This document shows, piece after piece, positions 52,868-62,183 of a stretch of 64,000 nt of DNA. The notes beneath the pieces were generated by a model. That model did not search any database. It was not told the DNA's origin and saw only the letters and a list, made by a program, of their open reading frames with translations. Source of the DNA: Pseudomonas azotoformans (GTDB taxonomy: Bacteria; Pseudomonadota; Gammaproteobacteria; Pseudomonadales; Pseudomonadaceae); contig NZ_CP014546.1 of NCBI RefSeq assembly GCF_001579805.1, forward strand, positions 4,278,001 to 4,342,000, written 5' to 3'. Every line of letters starts with the position of its first letter. Positions within the stretch are counted from its first letter, which is position 1. The position numbers were made by a program, and so were the translations under genes.

Positions 52868-54283
52868 TCAGCGTGGCCCGGAAACCACCAGCATCTGCCC
52901 TGGCTTGAGCGCCTGGCCAGTACGCGGGTTCCAGCGCTTGAGATGTTGCATCTCAACGTTGAAACGCTTGGCGACGATGTACAACGAGTCGCCTTTCTTG
53001 ACCTTGTATTGCACCGGCTTCTTGCTGTCGGCCTTGGCCACCAGCTTACGCGTGTCCTGCATCACCAGGGTCTGGCCGACCTTGAGCGCCTGGCCGTTCA
53101 GCTTGTTCCAGCGCTGCAGGTCATGCACATCGACCTTGTTGGCCTTGGCGATCAGCGTCAGGTTGTCCCCACTGCGCACCTTGTAGCTGCGGCTACGGCC
53201 GGCAACGCGCGCGGTCTCGACTTCGTCGAACACCTGCTTTTTCGGCCGCATCGCCAGCAATTCTTCTGGCTTCATCGTCGAAAGGGTACTAGTGAGCAGT
53301 TGTGCCTTGGAACTCGGCACCAGCAGATGCTGCGGGCCATCCAGGGTGGTGCGCTGTTTCAGCGCGGGGTTGAGCTGGAACAGTTCGTCTTCGTCGATTT
53401 CGGCCAGTGCGGCGACCCGTGACAGGTCCATGCTTTGCTTGACTTCAACCACTTCGAAGTACGGCGTGTTGGCAATCGGGTTCAGGTTGACGCCATAGGC
53501 CTCGGGCGCCAGCACCACTTGGGACAACGCCAGGAACTTGGGCACGTAGTCCTTGGTTTCCTGGGGCAGGGGCAGGTTCCAGTAGTCGGTCGGCAGGCCG
53601 AGCTTCTCGTTGCGCTCGATTGCCCGGCTCACCGTGCCTTCGCCGGCGTTGTAGGCGGCCAGGGCCAACAGCCAGTCACCGTTGAACATGTCGTGCAGAC
53701 GGGTCAGGTAGTCGAGGGCGGCGGTGGTGGAGGCGGTGATGTCGCGGCGGCCATCATAGGCCCGGGTCTGGCGCAGGTTGAAGTAGCGCCCGGTGGAGGG
53801 AATGAACTGCCACAAGCCGACCGCATCGCTGCGCGAATAGGCCATCGGGTTGTAGGCACTTTCAATCACTGGCAGCAGCGCCAGCTCCAGTGGCATGTTG
53901 CGTTCTTCAAGGCGTTCGACGATGTAATGAATGTAGAGGCTGCCGCGTTCACCGGCGTTCTCGAGGAAGGAGGGGTTGCTGGCGAACCACAGTCGCTGTT
54001 GCTCGATACGTGGGTTGACGCCTACACCATCCTGCAATTGAAAGCCCCTTCGCATGCGCTCCCAGACATCCTGGGGCACTTCGGGAGCGGGCTTTTGAGA
54101 AAGCCAGATGACGGGTTTCTGTTTGATCTTGGCGCTGAGGTTTGGCTTGGGTTGCACGGTGGATTGTGCGGTGAAATTGCTTGATTGGCAGCCCGCCAGC
54201 GTGGCGGACACAGCCACCGCCACAGCTTGAGCCAGGCGGGTCAATGCGTCTGAATGGTTGGATTTACGAATAGATGACGACAT
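52868..54283 (-). CDS. mltD: Membrane-bound lytic murein transglycosylase D
   Basis: 471 aa. Lipoprotein signal with lipobox LAGC (Cys 32), SLT domain with catalytic Glu 141 in LLPVIESAYNPMAYSRSDAVGLWQFIPSTGRYF and DWLLALAAYNAGEGTV, then two LysM domains at the C-terminus (YKVRSGDNLTLIAKANK and YKVKKGDSLYIVAKRFN). It cleaves peptidoglycan to 1,6-anhydromuropeptides at the outer-membrane inner face. ATG 54283 (MSSSIRKSN) is chosen over the upstream codon at 54307. It sits beside gloB as in P. aeruginosa. Confidence 0.96.
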   Translation of the reverse strand: MSSSIRKSNHSDALTRLAQAVAVAVSATLAGCQSSNFTAQSTVQPKPNLSAKIKQKPVIWLSQKPAPEVPQDVWERMRRGFQLQDGVGVNPRIEQQRLWFASNPSFLENAGERGSLYIHYIVERLEERNMPLELALLPVIESAYNPMAYSRSDAVGLWQFIPSTGRYFNLRQTRAYDGRRDITASTTAALDYLTRLHDMFNGDWLLALAAYNAGEGTVSRAIERNEKLGLPTDYWNLPLPQETKDYVPKFLALSQVVLAPEAYGVNLNPIANTPYFEVVEVKQSMDLSRVAALAEIDEDELFQLNPALKQRTTLDGPQHLLVPSSKAQLLTSTLSTMKPEELLAMRPKKQVFDEVETARVAGRSRSYKVRSGDNLTLIAKANKVDVHDLQRWNKLNGQALKVGQTLVMQDTRKLVAKADSKKPVQYKVKKGDSLYIVAKRFNVEMQHLKRWNPRTGQALKPGQMLVVSGPR

Positions 54284-54381
54284 TGGCTGGAAGTAAGTTC
54301 CGGGCAAAAATGTCGGGCGATTCTAGAAACCCGTTTGGTTCCGGTCAACCATTCAGAAATTACGTATCAGATTGCTTCCCG

Positions 54382-55149
54382 TTAGAACTTATCTTTCCAC
54401 GCCCTCAAGCTAGCAAACACCTCGGCCCCAGAGCGGTTGTCGCGGCCATTCCGTTCGTCCGCTTTTTGTTTAACGGATGTTTCAGAGGTGCGCAGAAAGG
54501 GGTTGGTACGCTTTTCCAGGGCCAGGTTGGAAGGCAGCGTGATCTCGCCACGTTCGCGCAATTGGCGGACGTTTTCCACCCGTTCGGCGATATCGGCATT
54601 GTCCGGTTCCACGGCCTGGGCAAACTTGAGGTTGCTTTGTGTGTATTCGTGGGTGCAGTACACCAAGGTGTCGGCGGGCAGCGCGGCCAGACGCTCAAGG
54701 GAGGTGTGCATCTGTTCTGGCGTGCCTTCGAACAGACGCCCGCAACCGGCGGCGAACAGGGTGTCGCCACAGAACAGCACGCCTTGGTGATAAAACGCGA
54801 TATGGCCCAGGGTGTGGCCGGGCACGGTATAAATGTCGAAATCCCAGCCGAGCACGCTGATCCGCTCGTCATCGTTAAGGGCGACGTCCCGCGCGGGGAT
54901 TTTCTCGTTGGCTGGGCCGTAGACCTTGGCGTCAGTCACCCGTTTGAGTTGTTCGACGCCGCCGACATGGTCGTGGTGATGGTGAGTGATGAGGATGTCG
55001 CTCAGGACCCACTCAGGGTTTTGCTTGAGCCAGGCCAGTACCGGCGCGGCATCGCCGGGGTCGACCACGGCGCAGCGCTGGGTGCTCGGGTCTTGTAACA
55101 ACCAGATGTAGTTATCGGTGAAGGCGGGCAGGGCACTGATCTGTATCAT
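54382..55149 (-). CDS. gloB: Hydroxyacylglutathione hydrolase (glyoxalase II)
   Basis: 255 aa. Metallo-beta-lactamase fold with the binuclear metal motif [10 protein letters not shown] (residues 55-64), [27 protein letters not shown] and the C-terminal glyoxalase II domain ([23 protein letters not shown]). It hydrolyses S-lactoylglutathione to lactate and glutathione in the methylglyoxal pathway. It is divergent from the methyltransferase gene. Confidence 0.97.
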   Translation of the reverse strand: MIQISALPAFTDNYIWLLQDPSTQRCAVVDPGDAAPVLAWLKQNPEWVLSDILITHHHHDHVGGVEQLKRVTDAKVYGPANEKIPARDVALNDDERISVLGWDFDIYTVPGHTLGHIAFYHQGVLFCGDTLFAAGCGRLFEGTPEQMHTSLERLAALPADTLVYCTHEYTQSNLKFAQAVEPDNADIAERVENVRQLRERGEITLPSNLALEKRTNPFLRTSETSVKQKADERNGRDNRSGAEVFASLRAWKDKF

Positions 55150-55214
55150 TCTTCGATTCGCCAAGCTGAACACATTGGTGCATCTTAGAACGTCTAGGCG
55201 AGTTGGAGAATGCA

Positions 55215-55973
55215 ATGACTGATAAAGCGTTCGCCCAGGCCGATCCTGAGTGGCTGGCCCTGATCAGTGCAGCCCGTGAATGGCTGTCCGGTCCGATCGG
55301 GCAATTTCTGCTGGACGAAGAACGGCGCATGCTCGAAGACGAGTTGGGCCGGTTCTTTGGCGGCTACCTGGTGCATTACGGCCCCTCGGCCGAAACGCCG
55401 CCGTGCGCGCCCCAGGTGCAGCGCAATGTTCGCCTGGGTGCACCGTTGCCGGGGGTGGAGATTGTCTGCGAGGAGCAGGCCTGGCCGTTGAGCGAGCACG
55501 CCGCCGATGTGGTGGTGTTGCAGCATGGCCTGGATTTCTGCCTGTCGCCCCACGGCTTGCTGCGCGAAGCGGCGAGCAGTGTGCGTCCGGGTGGTCATTT
55601 GCTGATTGTCGGGATCAACCCCTGGAGCAGTTGGGGCTTGCGCCATGTGTTCGCCCACGACGCCTTGCGCCAGGCGCGTTGCATCTCGCCGCAACGGGTG
55701 GGGGACTGGCTGAACCTGCTGGGCTTCGCGCTGGAGAAACGCCGCTTCGGGTGCTATCGTCCGCCGCTTGCGTCGACCAAGTGGCAAGCCCGCCTGGCCG
55801 GCTGGGAGCGCCGCGCAGGCGCCTGGCAATTGTCGGGTGGCGGCTTCTATCTGCTGGTGGCGCGCAAGATCGTGGTTGGGTTGCGGCCGGTGCAACAGGT
55901 ACGCCGCGAGCCGATGGGCAAGTTGGTGCCGATGCCGATGGCCAAGGTCAACCGCAAGCAAAGCGACGCATGA
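55215..55973 (+). CDS. Class I SAM-dependent methyltransferase
   Basis: 252 aa. The central part [48 protein letters not shown] is the strand 4-5 region of a Methyltransf_11-type domain. The usual N-terminal glycine-rich SAM loop is not evident, as in the conserved gamma-proteobacterial homologs found between gloB and rnhA. ATG 55215 has GGAG seven bases upstream. Substrate unknown. Confidence 0.8.
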   Translation: MTDKAFAQADPEWLALISAAREWLSGPIGQFLLDEERRMLEDELGRFFGGYLVHYGPSAETPPCAPQVQRNVRLGAPLPGVEIVCEEQAWPLSEHAADVVVLQHGLDFCLSPHGLLREAASSVRPGGHLLIVGINPWSSWGLRHVFAHDALRQARCISPQRVGDWLNLLGFALEKRRFGCYRPPLASTKWQARLAGWERRAGAWQLSGGGFYLLVARKIVVGLRPVQQVRREPMGKLVPMPMAKVNRKQSDA

Positions 55974-56003
55974 CCCTCTTTTTGAATGAATACCGAGCAA
56001 CCG

Positions 56004-56456
56004 ATGACCGATAGCGTAGAACTCTTCACCGATGGCGCCTGCAAAGGCAACCCCGGCCCTGGCGGCTGGGGCGCGTTGCTGGTGTGCAAGGGCGTAGAGA
56101 AAGAGTTGTGGGGCGGCGAGCCCAATACCACCAACAACCGCATGGAGCTGATGGGCGCGATTCGCGGCCTGGAAGAACTCAAGCGCCGTTGCAACGTGTT
56201 GCTGGTGACCGACTCGCAATACGTGATGAAGGGCATCAACGAGTGGATGGTCAACTGGAAGAAACGCGGCTGGAAGACGGCGGCCAAGGAGCCGGTGAAG
56301 AACGCCGACCTGTGGCAACTGCTCGATGAACAATGCAATCGTCATGACATCACCTGGAAGTGGGTACGCGGCCACATCGGCCACCCCGGCAACGAGCGCG
56401 CCGACCAGTTGGCCAACCGTGGCGTGGACGAAGTGCGCGGCTACAAACAGAGCTGA
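56004..56456 (+). CDS. rnhA: Ribonuclease HI
   Basis: 150 aa. All four catalytic acids are visible in their motifs: [33 protein letters not shown] and [12 protein letters not shown], plus the basic handle [13 protein letters not shown]. It removes RNA from RNA-DNA hybrids and resolves R-loops. ATG 56004 (MTDSVELF) is preferred to 55986, which lacks a ribosome site. It is followed by dnaQ as in most gamma-proteobacteria. Confidence 0.97.
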   Translation: MTDSVELFTDGACKGNPGPGGWGALLVCKGVEKELWGGEPNTTNNRMELMGAIRGLEELKRRCNVLLVTDSQYVMKGINEWMVNWKKRGWKTAAKEPVKNADLWQLLDEQCNRHDITWKWVRGHIGHPGNERADQLANRGVDEVRGYKQS

Positions 56457-56520
56457 TGTCGACTCACGTGTTAATATCGCGCCCCTTGAATCACACTACA
56501 CCGTTGAGAGCTGAACCCTG

Positions 56521-57268
56521 ATGGCCATCCGATCTGTTGTACTCGATACCGAAACCACCGGCATGCCGGTGACCGACGGCCACCGGATCATTGAAATCGG
56601 CTGTGTCGAACTGATGGGTCGCCGCCTCACCGGGCGTCACTTTCACGTCTACCTGCAACCGGACCGCGACAGTGACGAAGGCGCGATCGGCGTCCACGGC
56701 ATCACCGACGAGTTCCTCAAGGGCAAGCCGCGTTTCGCTGAAGTCGCCGATGAATTCTTTGAGTTCATCAACGGCGCCCAACTGATCATCCATAACGCGG
56801 CGTTCGACGTCGGCTTCATCAACAACGAATTTGCCCTGATGGGGCAGACTGATCGTGCAGACATTTCCCAGCACTGCTCGATCCTCGACACCTTGATGAT
56901 GGCCCGTGAGCGCCACCCCGGCCAGCGCAACAGCCTCGATGCCTTGTGCAAGCGTTATGGCGTCGACAACTCCGGCCGTGAGCTGCACGGCGCCTTGCTC
57001 GACTCCGAGATTCTTGCCGACGTCTACCTGACCATGACCGGCGGGCAGACCAGCCTGTCCCTGGCGGGTAACGCTTCAGACGGCAGCGGCTCGGCGGAAG
57101 GCTCGGGCAACCGTCCTTCGGAAATCCGTCGCCTGCCAGGCGACCGCAAGCCGACCACGATCATCCGCGCCAGTGAGCAGGACCTGGCCCGAGCATGCGG
57201 CGCGGCTGGAAGCGATTGCCAAGTCGGCGGGTGCGCCGGCGTTGTGGTCAACCCTGACCCAGCAATAG
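56521..57268 (+). pseudogene. dnaQ: DNA polymerase III epsilon subunit (proofreading exonuclease), C-terminal frameshift
   Basis: The DEDDh exonuclease domain is intact (residues 1-170: LDTETTGMPV, HGITDEFL, HNAAFDVGFI, HGALLDSE), and the clamp-binding motif QTSLSL is at 176-181. After residue 223 (EQDLA) the frame shifts. Removing one C from CCC at 57188-57190 restores EHAARLEAIAKSAGAPALW...TQQ with a stop at 57266-57268, total 248 aa. As written, the frame runs on to 57330 into a REPIN, ending WERACSRIGWFS. The lost tail is the part that binds the polymerase alpha subunit. Confidence 0.9.
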
Positions 57269-57287
57269 GCCGGAAAAACGCGGTAAA

Positions 57288-57381
57288 AATGTGGGAGCGG
57301 GCTTGCTCGCGAATAGGGTGGTTCAGTTAACTTATCTATCGACTGACACACTGCATTCGCGAGCAAGCCCGCTCCCACCTT
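57288..57381. repeat. REPIN, family GTGGGAGCGGGCTTGCTCGCGAA
   Basis: GTGGGAGCGGGCTTGCTCGCGAAT from 57291 and the inverse ATTCGCGAGCAAGCCCGCTCCCAC ending at 57378 flank a 39-base centre that shares ATCGACTGACACACTGC with the copy at 45178-45271. It lies between dnaQ and the decarboxylase gene. Confidence 0.92.
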
Positions 57382-57469
57382 TGATTTGTACAACCGTTAA
57401 ATCTTCATTCGCGTCATCGCCCCCCAGCTTCTACCCTTGAGTGCATAGCCCTCAGGACTGAACGCACTC

Positions 57470-59725
57470 ATGTACAAAGACCTGAAGTTTCCTGTGCTTA
57501 TCGTGCACCGTGACATCAAGGCCGACACCGTTGCCGGTGACCGGGTCCGAGGCATTGCCCGAGAGCTGGAACAAGAGGGCTTCAGTATTTTTTCCGCAGT
57601 GGATTACGCCGAAGGGCGATTGGTGGCGTCTACCCATCATGGCTTGGCGTGCATGCTGATCGCCGCCGAGGGTGCCGGCGAAAATACCCACCTGCTGCAA
57701 AACATGGTCGAGCTGATCCGCCTGGCGCGGCTGCGGGCGCCGAACCTGCCGATCTTTGCCCTGGGCGAGCAAGTCACCCTGGAAAATGCGCCCGCCGACG
57801 CCATGAGCGAACTCAACCAGCTGCGCGGCATTCTCTATCTATTCGAAGACACCGTGCCGTTTCTTGCGCGGCAAGTCGCCCGTGCGGCACGCACCTATTT
57901 GGATGGCCTGTTGCCGCCATTCTTCAAGGCGCTGGTGCAACATACCGCCGACTCCAATTACTCCTGGCACACCCCCGGCCATGGCGGTGGCGTGGCCTAC
58001 CGCAAGAGCCCGGTGGGGCAGGCGTTTCATCAGTTCTTCGGGGAAAACACGCTGCGCTCCGACCTCTCGGTATCGGTGCCTGAACTCGGCTCGTTGCTGG
58101 ACCACACCGGCCCACTGGCCGAAGCCGAAGCCCGCGCCGCGCGCAACTTTGGCGCCGACCACACCTTCTTCGTGATCAACGGCACCTCTACCGCCAACAA
58201 GATCGTCTGGCACTCCATGGTCGGCCGCGATGACCTGGTGCTGGTGGACCGCAATTGCCATAAGTCGGTGTTGCATTCGATCATCATGACCGGCGCCATC
58301 CCGTTGTACCTGTGCCCCGAACGCAACGAACTGGGGATTATCGGCCCGATTCCCCTGAGTGAATTCAGCCCCGAATCGATCCGCACCAAGATCGACGCCA
58401 GCCCGCTCACCCGTGGCCGCCCGCCGAAAGTGAAAATGGCCGTGGTGACCAATTCCACCTATGACGGCCTGTGCTACAACGCCGAACTGATCAAGCAGCA
58501 ACTGGGCAACAGCGTCGAGGTGCTGCATTTTGACGAAGCCTGGTATGCCTACGCGGCATTCCATGAGTTCTTCGCCGGGCGCTACGGCATGGGCACTTCG
58601 CGCACGCCAGACAGTCCGTTGGTGTTCACCACCCACTCGACCCACAAGCTGCTGGCGGCCTTCAGCCAGGCCTCGATGATCCATGTGCAGGACGGTGGCG
58701 CACGCCAACTGGACCGTGATCGGTTCAACGAAGCCTTCATGATGCACATCTCCACGTCGCCGCAATACAGCATCATCGCCTCGCTGGATGTCGCGTCGGC
58801 GATGATGGAAGGCCCGGCCGGGCGTTCGCTGTTGCAGGAAATGTTCGACGAGGCGTTGAGTTTCCGCCGCGCCCTGGCCAACCTGCGCCAGCACATAGCT
58901 GAAGAGGATTGGTGGTTTTCGATCTGGCAGCCGCCCTCGGTGGCGGGTATCGACCGCGTCGTCACCGCCGATTGGCTGTTGCACCCTGAGGATGACTGGC
59001 ACGGCTTCGGTGACGTGGCCGAAGACTACGTGCTGCTGGACCCGATCAAAGTGACCCTGGTGATGCCCGGCCTCAATGCCGGCGGTGCCCTCAGCGATTG
59101 CGGGATCCCCGCGGCCGTCGTCAGTAAATTCCTTTGGGAGCGTGGCCTAGTAGTGGAAAAAACTGGGCTGTATTCCTTCCTTGTGTTGTTCTCCATGGGC
59201 ATCACCAAGGGCAAATGGAGTACCTTGCTCACCGAGTTGCTGGAATTCAAGCGCAGTTACGACGCCAATGTCAGCCTGGCCAGTTGCCTGCCTTCGGTGT
59301 TCGCCCAAGGGCCGGCGCGTTACCAGGGGCTGGGTTTGCGCGATCTGTGCAACCAATTGCACGGCTGTTACCGCAACAATGCCACGGCCAAACACCTCAA
59401 GCGCATGTACACCGTCTTGCCGGAAATCGCGATGAAACCGGCCGACGCCTACGATCAATTGGTGAGGGGCGAAGTGGAGGCAGTGTCCATTGATGCCTTG
59501 CAAGGCCGCGTCGCAGCAGTGATGCTGGTGCCTTACCCGCCCGGTATTCCATTGATCATGCCGGGCGAGCGCTTTACCGAGTCGACGCGCTCGATCATCG
59601 ACTACCTGGCGTTTGCCCGGACGTTCGATAGCAGTTTTCCCGGTTTTGTCGCCGATGTTCATGGGTTGCAACACGAAGATGACGGCAGTGGTCGTTGTTA
59701 CACCGTCGATTGCATCAAGGCTTAA
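57470..59725 (+). CDS. ldcA: Lysine/arginine/ornithine decarboxylase (LdcA type)
   Basis: 751 aa, the length of Pseudomonas LdcA. N-terminal wing domain (1-130), PLP core with SWHTPGHGGGVAYRKSPVG, FFVINGTSTANKIVWHSM, LHFDEAWYAYAAFHEFF and the PLP lysine K393 in STHKLLAAFSQ, then the C-terminal domain. It would make cadaverine from lysine in the decarboxylase route. The location after dnaQ matches P. aeruginosa ldcA (PA1818). Lysine as substrate is inferred from this synteny; the sequence alone fits any basic amino acid. Confidence 0.9.
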   Translation: MYKDLKFPVLIVHRDIKADTVAGDRVRGIARELEQEGFSIFSAVDYAEGRLVASTHHGLACMLIAAEGAGENTHLLQNMVELIRLARLRAPNLPIFALGEQVTLENAPADAMSELNQLRGILYLFEDTVPFLARQVARAARTYLDGLLPPFFKALVQHTADSNYSWHTPGHGGGVAYRKSPVGQAFHQFFGENTLRSDLSVSVPELGSLLDHTGPLAEAEARAARNFGADHTFFVINGTSTANKIVWHSMVGRDDLVLVDRNCHKSVLHSIIMTGAIPLYLCPERNELGIIGPIPLSEFSPESIRTKIDASPLTRGRPPKVKMAVVTNSTYDGLCYNAELIKQQLGNSVEVLHFDEAWYAYAAFHEFFAGRYGMGTSRTPDSPLVFTTHSTHKLLAAFSQASMIHVQDGGARQLDRDRFNEAFMMHISTSPQYSIIASLDVASAMMEGPAGRSLLQEMFDEALSFRRALANLRQHIAEEDWWFSIWQPPSVAGIDRVVTADWLLHPEDDWHGFGDVAEDYVLLDPIKVTLVMPGLNAGGALSDCGIPAAVVSKFLWERGLVVEKTGLYSFLVLFSMGITKGKWSTLLTELLEFKRSYDANVSLASCLPSVFAQGPARYQGLGLRDLCNQLHGCYRNNATAKHLKRMYTVLPEIAMKPADAYDQLVRGEVEAVSIDALQGRVAAVMLVPYPPGIPLIMPGERFTESTRSIIDYLAFARTFDSSFPGFVADVHGLQHEDDGSGRCYTVDCIKA

Positions 59726-59733
59726 GGATGGTT

Positions 59734-60315
59734 ATGCAAGCTGTAATGAACCCGAAGTATCCGGGGCTCAGTGTACGGGTCGCCGACGAAGGCTTTGATG
59801 CCTACGTGTGGGGCAATGATTTCAGCTTTGAGGTCAGTGCCTACGGTGAGCCGCAGATGGGCAGGCGGGTCGATCAATGGCCCGTGGAGCGCATCCTGCC
59901 GTACCGCAAGTGCTATGGCATCGACCCTGAAGAGTTCGCCAGTTTCCGCGATGCGCCCGACAGCGCGATCTTCATGGCCTACCTGGATGATCGCCCGGTG
60001 GGACATATCGTGGTCAGCACCAACTGGAACGGTTTTGCCCACGTCGACGAGCTGGCGGTGGCCTTGCCCGCGCGGCGTCATGGGGTGGCCAAGGCGCTGC
60101 TGGATGTGGCGCAGTTCTGGAGTCGCAAGAAGAACCTGCCGGGCATGATGCTGGAAACCCAGAACAACAACCTGGGCGCCTGCCGATTGTACGAGCGTTG
60201 CGGTTATGTGATGGGCGGGGTCGATCACCTGCGCTATCGCGGCATCGATCCGCAAACCCGTGAAGTAGCGATATTCTGGTATCGGCTGTTCAAGAGCGAA
60301 GTCGACAAGCCTTAA
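59734..60315 (+). CDS. GNAT family N-acetyltransferase
   Basis: 193 aa. GNAT core: AIFMAYLDDRPVGHIVVS, VDELAVALPARRHGVAKALLDVAQFW (acetyl-CoA loop RxxGVA) and NNLGACRLYERCGYVMGGVDHLRYRG. An N-terminal approximately 60-residue extension (FSFEVSAYGEPQMG) precedes it. It starts eight bases after the decarboxylase stop with AAGG six bases upstream, so the two are co-transcribed. Acetylation of the diamine product, or of the amino acid, is an attractive but unproven role. Stop overlaps the convergent LysR stop by four bases. Confidence 0.85.
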   Translation: MQAVMNPKYPGLSVRVADEGFDAYVWGNDFSFEVSAYGEPQMGRRVDQWPVERILPYRKCYGIDPEEFASFRDAPDSAIFMAYLDDRPVGHIVVSTNWNGFAHVDELAVALPARRHGVAKALLDVAQFWSRKKNLPGMMLETQNNNLGACRLYERCGYVMGGVDHLRYRGIDPQTREVAIFWYRLFKSEVDKP

Positions 60316-61205
60316 CCCGCCAACAGGCCCTCGGCCTTTTGCGTCACGATTTCCAGCAGCGCATTCAATGCGGGTGAGGTCACGCCGTCCTTGAGGGTCA
60401 GCGCGTACAGGCTGACCATGATCGGCGGCGACACCGGGCAGGCATCCAGCCCGGCCTCACGCGCGCCGAACGCGGTGAAGGGGTCGACCACTGCCAGGCC
60501 TTCTCCGGCTTCCACCATGCTGCGCATCATTTGGTAGGTCTGTACGCGTGTCTGCACCGACGGCAGCGGGCGCAGGGCTTGCAGCTTGGCATCCAGCAGG
60601 CGGCTGAGCGGGTCCTGGCCTTCCAGGCCGATCATCGATTGCCCGGCCAGGTCCTGTAGCGCGATGTATTTCTGCTTGGGCTTGAGCCAGCCGTGGGGGG
60701 CGAGCAATTGCAGTTTGCCCTGGGCCAGTACCGTGCTGTGGATTTGCGGGTGTTCCGGATCATGCAGGCTCAAACCCACATCGGCCTCGTGCAGCAGCAG
60801 GCTCCTGACGATTTCTCGGGTCGGTTGGCTCGACAGGTTGCACGGTGTGTCCTGAAAGCGTCGGCGCAACGCTGCAATGCTTTGCGGTAGCAGTTGATTG
60901 GCCAGGGGCGGCGTGCAGAGGGCGCGCAGAGTGGGGGCATGATGGTGTTTCAAGCGGCTGGCCAGACGTTGCACCGGCTCCAGCGCTTCATAGACGTGGG
61001 CGATCTCAGCTTGCAGTTCCAGGGTTTCCCGGGTGGCCTGCAAGCGTCCACGCACACTGGCGAACAACATAAAGCCCAACTGCTGCTCGGCGTCCTTGAG
61101 CGCGGCTTCCACATCGCCCACGGAGAGTTGCAACCACTCGGCGGCCAAGCCTGGGTGTCCGGTCTGCAAGATGGCCTGAATCACTTCGATATGACGTAAA
61201 CGCAT
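60312..61205 (-). CDS. LysR family transcriptional regulator
   Basis: 297 aa. The N-terminal helix region (MRLRHIEVIQAILQTGHPGLAAEWLQLSVGDVEAALKDAEQQLGFMLFASVRGRLQAT) is a diverged LysR DNA-binding domain, with the family pattern but unusual recognition-helix residues. The effector domain from about 90 is standard (IVRSLLLHEADVGLSL, GQSMIGLEGQDPLSRLL). Possible regulator of the convergent decarboxylase/acetyltransferase operon or of the small gene upstream. Confidence 0.82.
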   Translation of the reverse strand: MRLRHIEVIQAILQTGHPGLAAEWLQLSVGDVEAALKDAEQQLGFMLFASVRGRLQATRETLELQAEIAHVYEALEPVQRLASRLKHHHAPTLRALCTPPLANQLLPQSIAALRRRFQDTPCNLSSQPTREIVRSLLLHEADVGLSLHDPEHPQIHSTVLAQGKLQLLAPHGWLKPKQKYIALQDLAGQSMIGLEGQDPLSRLLDAKLQALRPLPSVQTRVQTYQMMRSMVEAGEGLAVVDPFTAFGAREAGLDACPVSPPIMVSLYALTLKDGVTSPALNALLEIVTQKAEGLLAG

Positions 61206-61313
61206 CGCCGGAGTCTATGTGCAGCGGGCCGGGTATTCAATAGAATGGCTGCGCTGATCATCAACGACCACAGCCGGCTACCGGCATTAACAACAAAAAC
61301 AGGTCTGGTCTAT

Positions 61314-61658
61314 ATGCCTTTACCCTCGATTTTTCTCGGGGTAACGGCCAAGCAACTGCTGGTCCTGGTGACCGTCGGCTGCGTGGCTGCTTATCTCCTC
61401 GACACTCAGAACGAAACCGCGCCGGAAAACCTGGCCCTTGAAGCCTATATCCGTTCCCAGGAACAGGTGGTAGAGCAGGTGGGCTCGGTGCTGGGCATGG
61501 AGTTGGTCAGGCAGGTGGTCGCGCATCCGGGCTACAACTCGGCGGGCTACCAGCGTTCGCTGTATGCCGTTGAAGGCGAGCGGGGGCGGTTGATGGTCAC
61601 GCTGAAGAAGGTGCAGGGAGAGCAGGGCATCGAGGTCACGGAAATCCGTCGTCCGTGA
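61314..61658 (+). CDS. Small membrane-anchored protein of unknown function
   Basis: 114 aa. One N-terminal span (about residues 5-24, IFLGVTAKQLLVLVTVGCVAAYLL), then a soluble domain (NLALEAYIRSQEQVVEQVGSVLGMELVRQVVAHPGYNSAGYQ, VEGERGRLMVTLKKVQGEQGIEVTEI) that looks like a mixed alpha/beta fold. ATG 61314 is used; an in-frame ATG at 61245 lacks a ribosome site. No family recognised. Confidence 0.6.
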   Translation: MPLPSIFLGVTAKQLLVLVTVGCVAAYLLDTQNETAPENLALEAYIRSQEQVVEQVGSVLGMELVRQVVAHPGYNSAGYQRSLYAVEGERGRLMVTLKKVQGEQGIEVTEIRRP

Positions 61659-61719
61659 TCACCCCAGCCCAGTCAATGCCGTCAATGGCCAGGACTGAGC
61701 AGGTGGATAGGGCGAGATC

Positions 61720-61956
61720 TTATGACGCGAGGGTGGTTTGCGATTCGCGCACAAGAATGGTGCCCGATTGGATCAACTTGAATTCGTCGCCTTCCAGTTT
61801 CTCTACACGGTCGCCAATGGCCAGCTTGTAGGTGGTGGTAGGTGCCGAGCCAGCCAGGTCGCCTTGCGCCGGGTTGGATTCCTGAAACTCATGCACCGAA
61901 TACACGCGTCCTTCTGCGTCTCTGGCATGAAACTGTCCGACTAATACTGCTGCCAT
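61720..61956 (-). CDS. Small conserved-looking protein of unknown function
   Basis: 78 aa. MAAVLVGQFHARDAEGRVYSVHEF...TTTYKLAIGDRVEKLEGDEFKLIQSGTILVRES is a compact, mostly beta protein without signal or membrane segment. GAGG lies about 10 bases before ATG 61956; an upstream in-frame start at 62010 is less likely. The repeating valine/threonine strands suggest a small beta-barrel. It is transcribed alone, with its promoter in the AT-rich stretch 62020-62080. Confidence 0.65.
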   Translation of the reverse strand: MAAVLVGQFHARDAEGRVYSVHEFQESNPAQGDLAGSAPTTTYKLAIGDRVEKLEGDEFKLIQSGTILVRESQTTLAS

Positions 61957-62183
61957 CTGTTTAGAACCTCTGGAGATAAACACTCGATTTGCGGTTCTGT
62001 AGACCGTCATGGAGCGGGGTAGTTTACTTACGGAATAAAAATACTATTCGCTGATATTTTCAGATGCTTCCTACGTGTCGCAGTGCCAGGCAAACGCCCG
62101 CAGGAATATCAAAACCTTCTGGTGAACACGCCGCGAAGACTCTATAACTACAAGCTCCTTTAGTCAGACGTCGGGAAACCCCA

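Noticed and set aside
57191..57330. Shifted C-terminus of DnaQ as a natural extension
   Set aside because: The alternative frame restores a typical epsilon tail and an ordinary stop at 57268, while the shifted frame simply translates a REPIN arm.
45178..57381. CRISPR-like spaced repeats
   Set aside because: The repeats are paired inverted arms at distant intergenic sites, not regular direct repeats with spacers.
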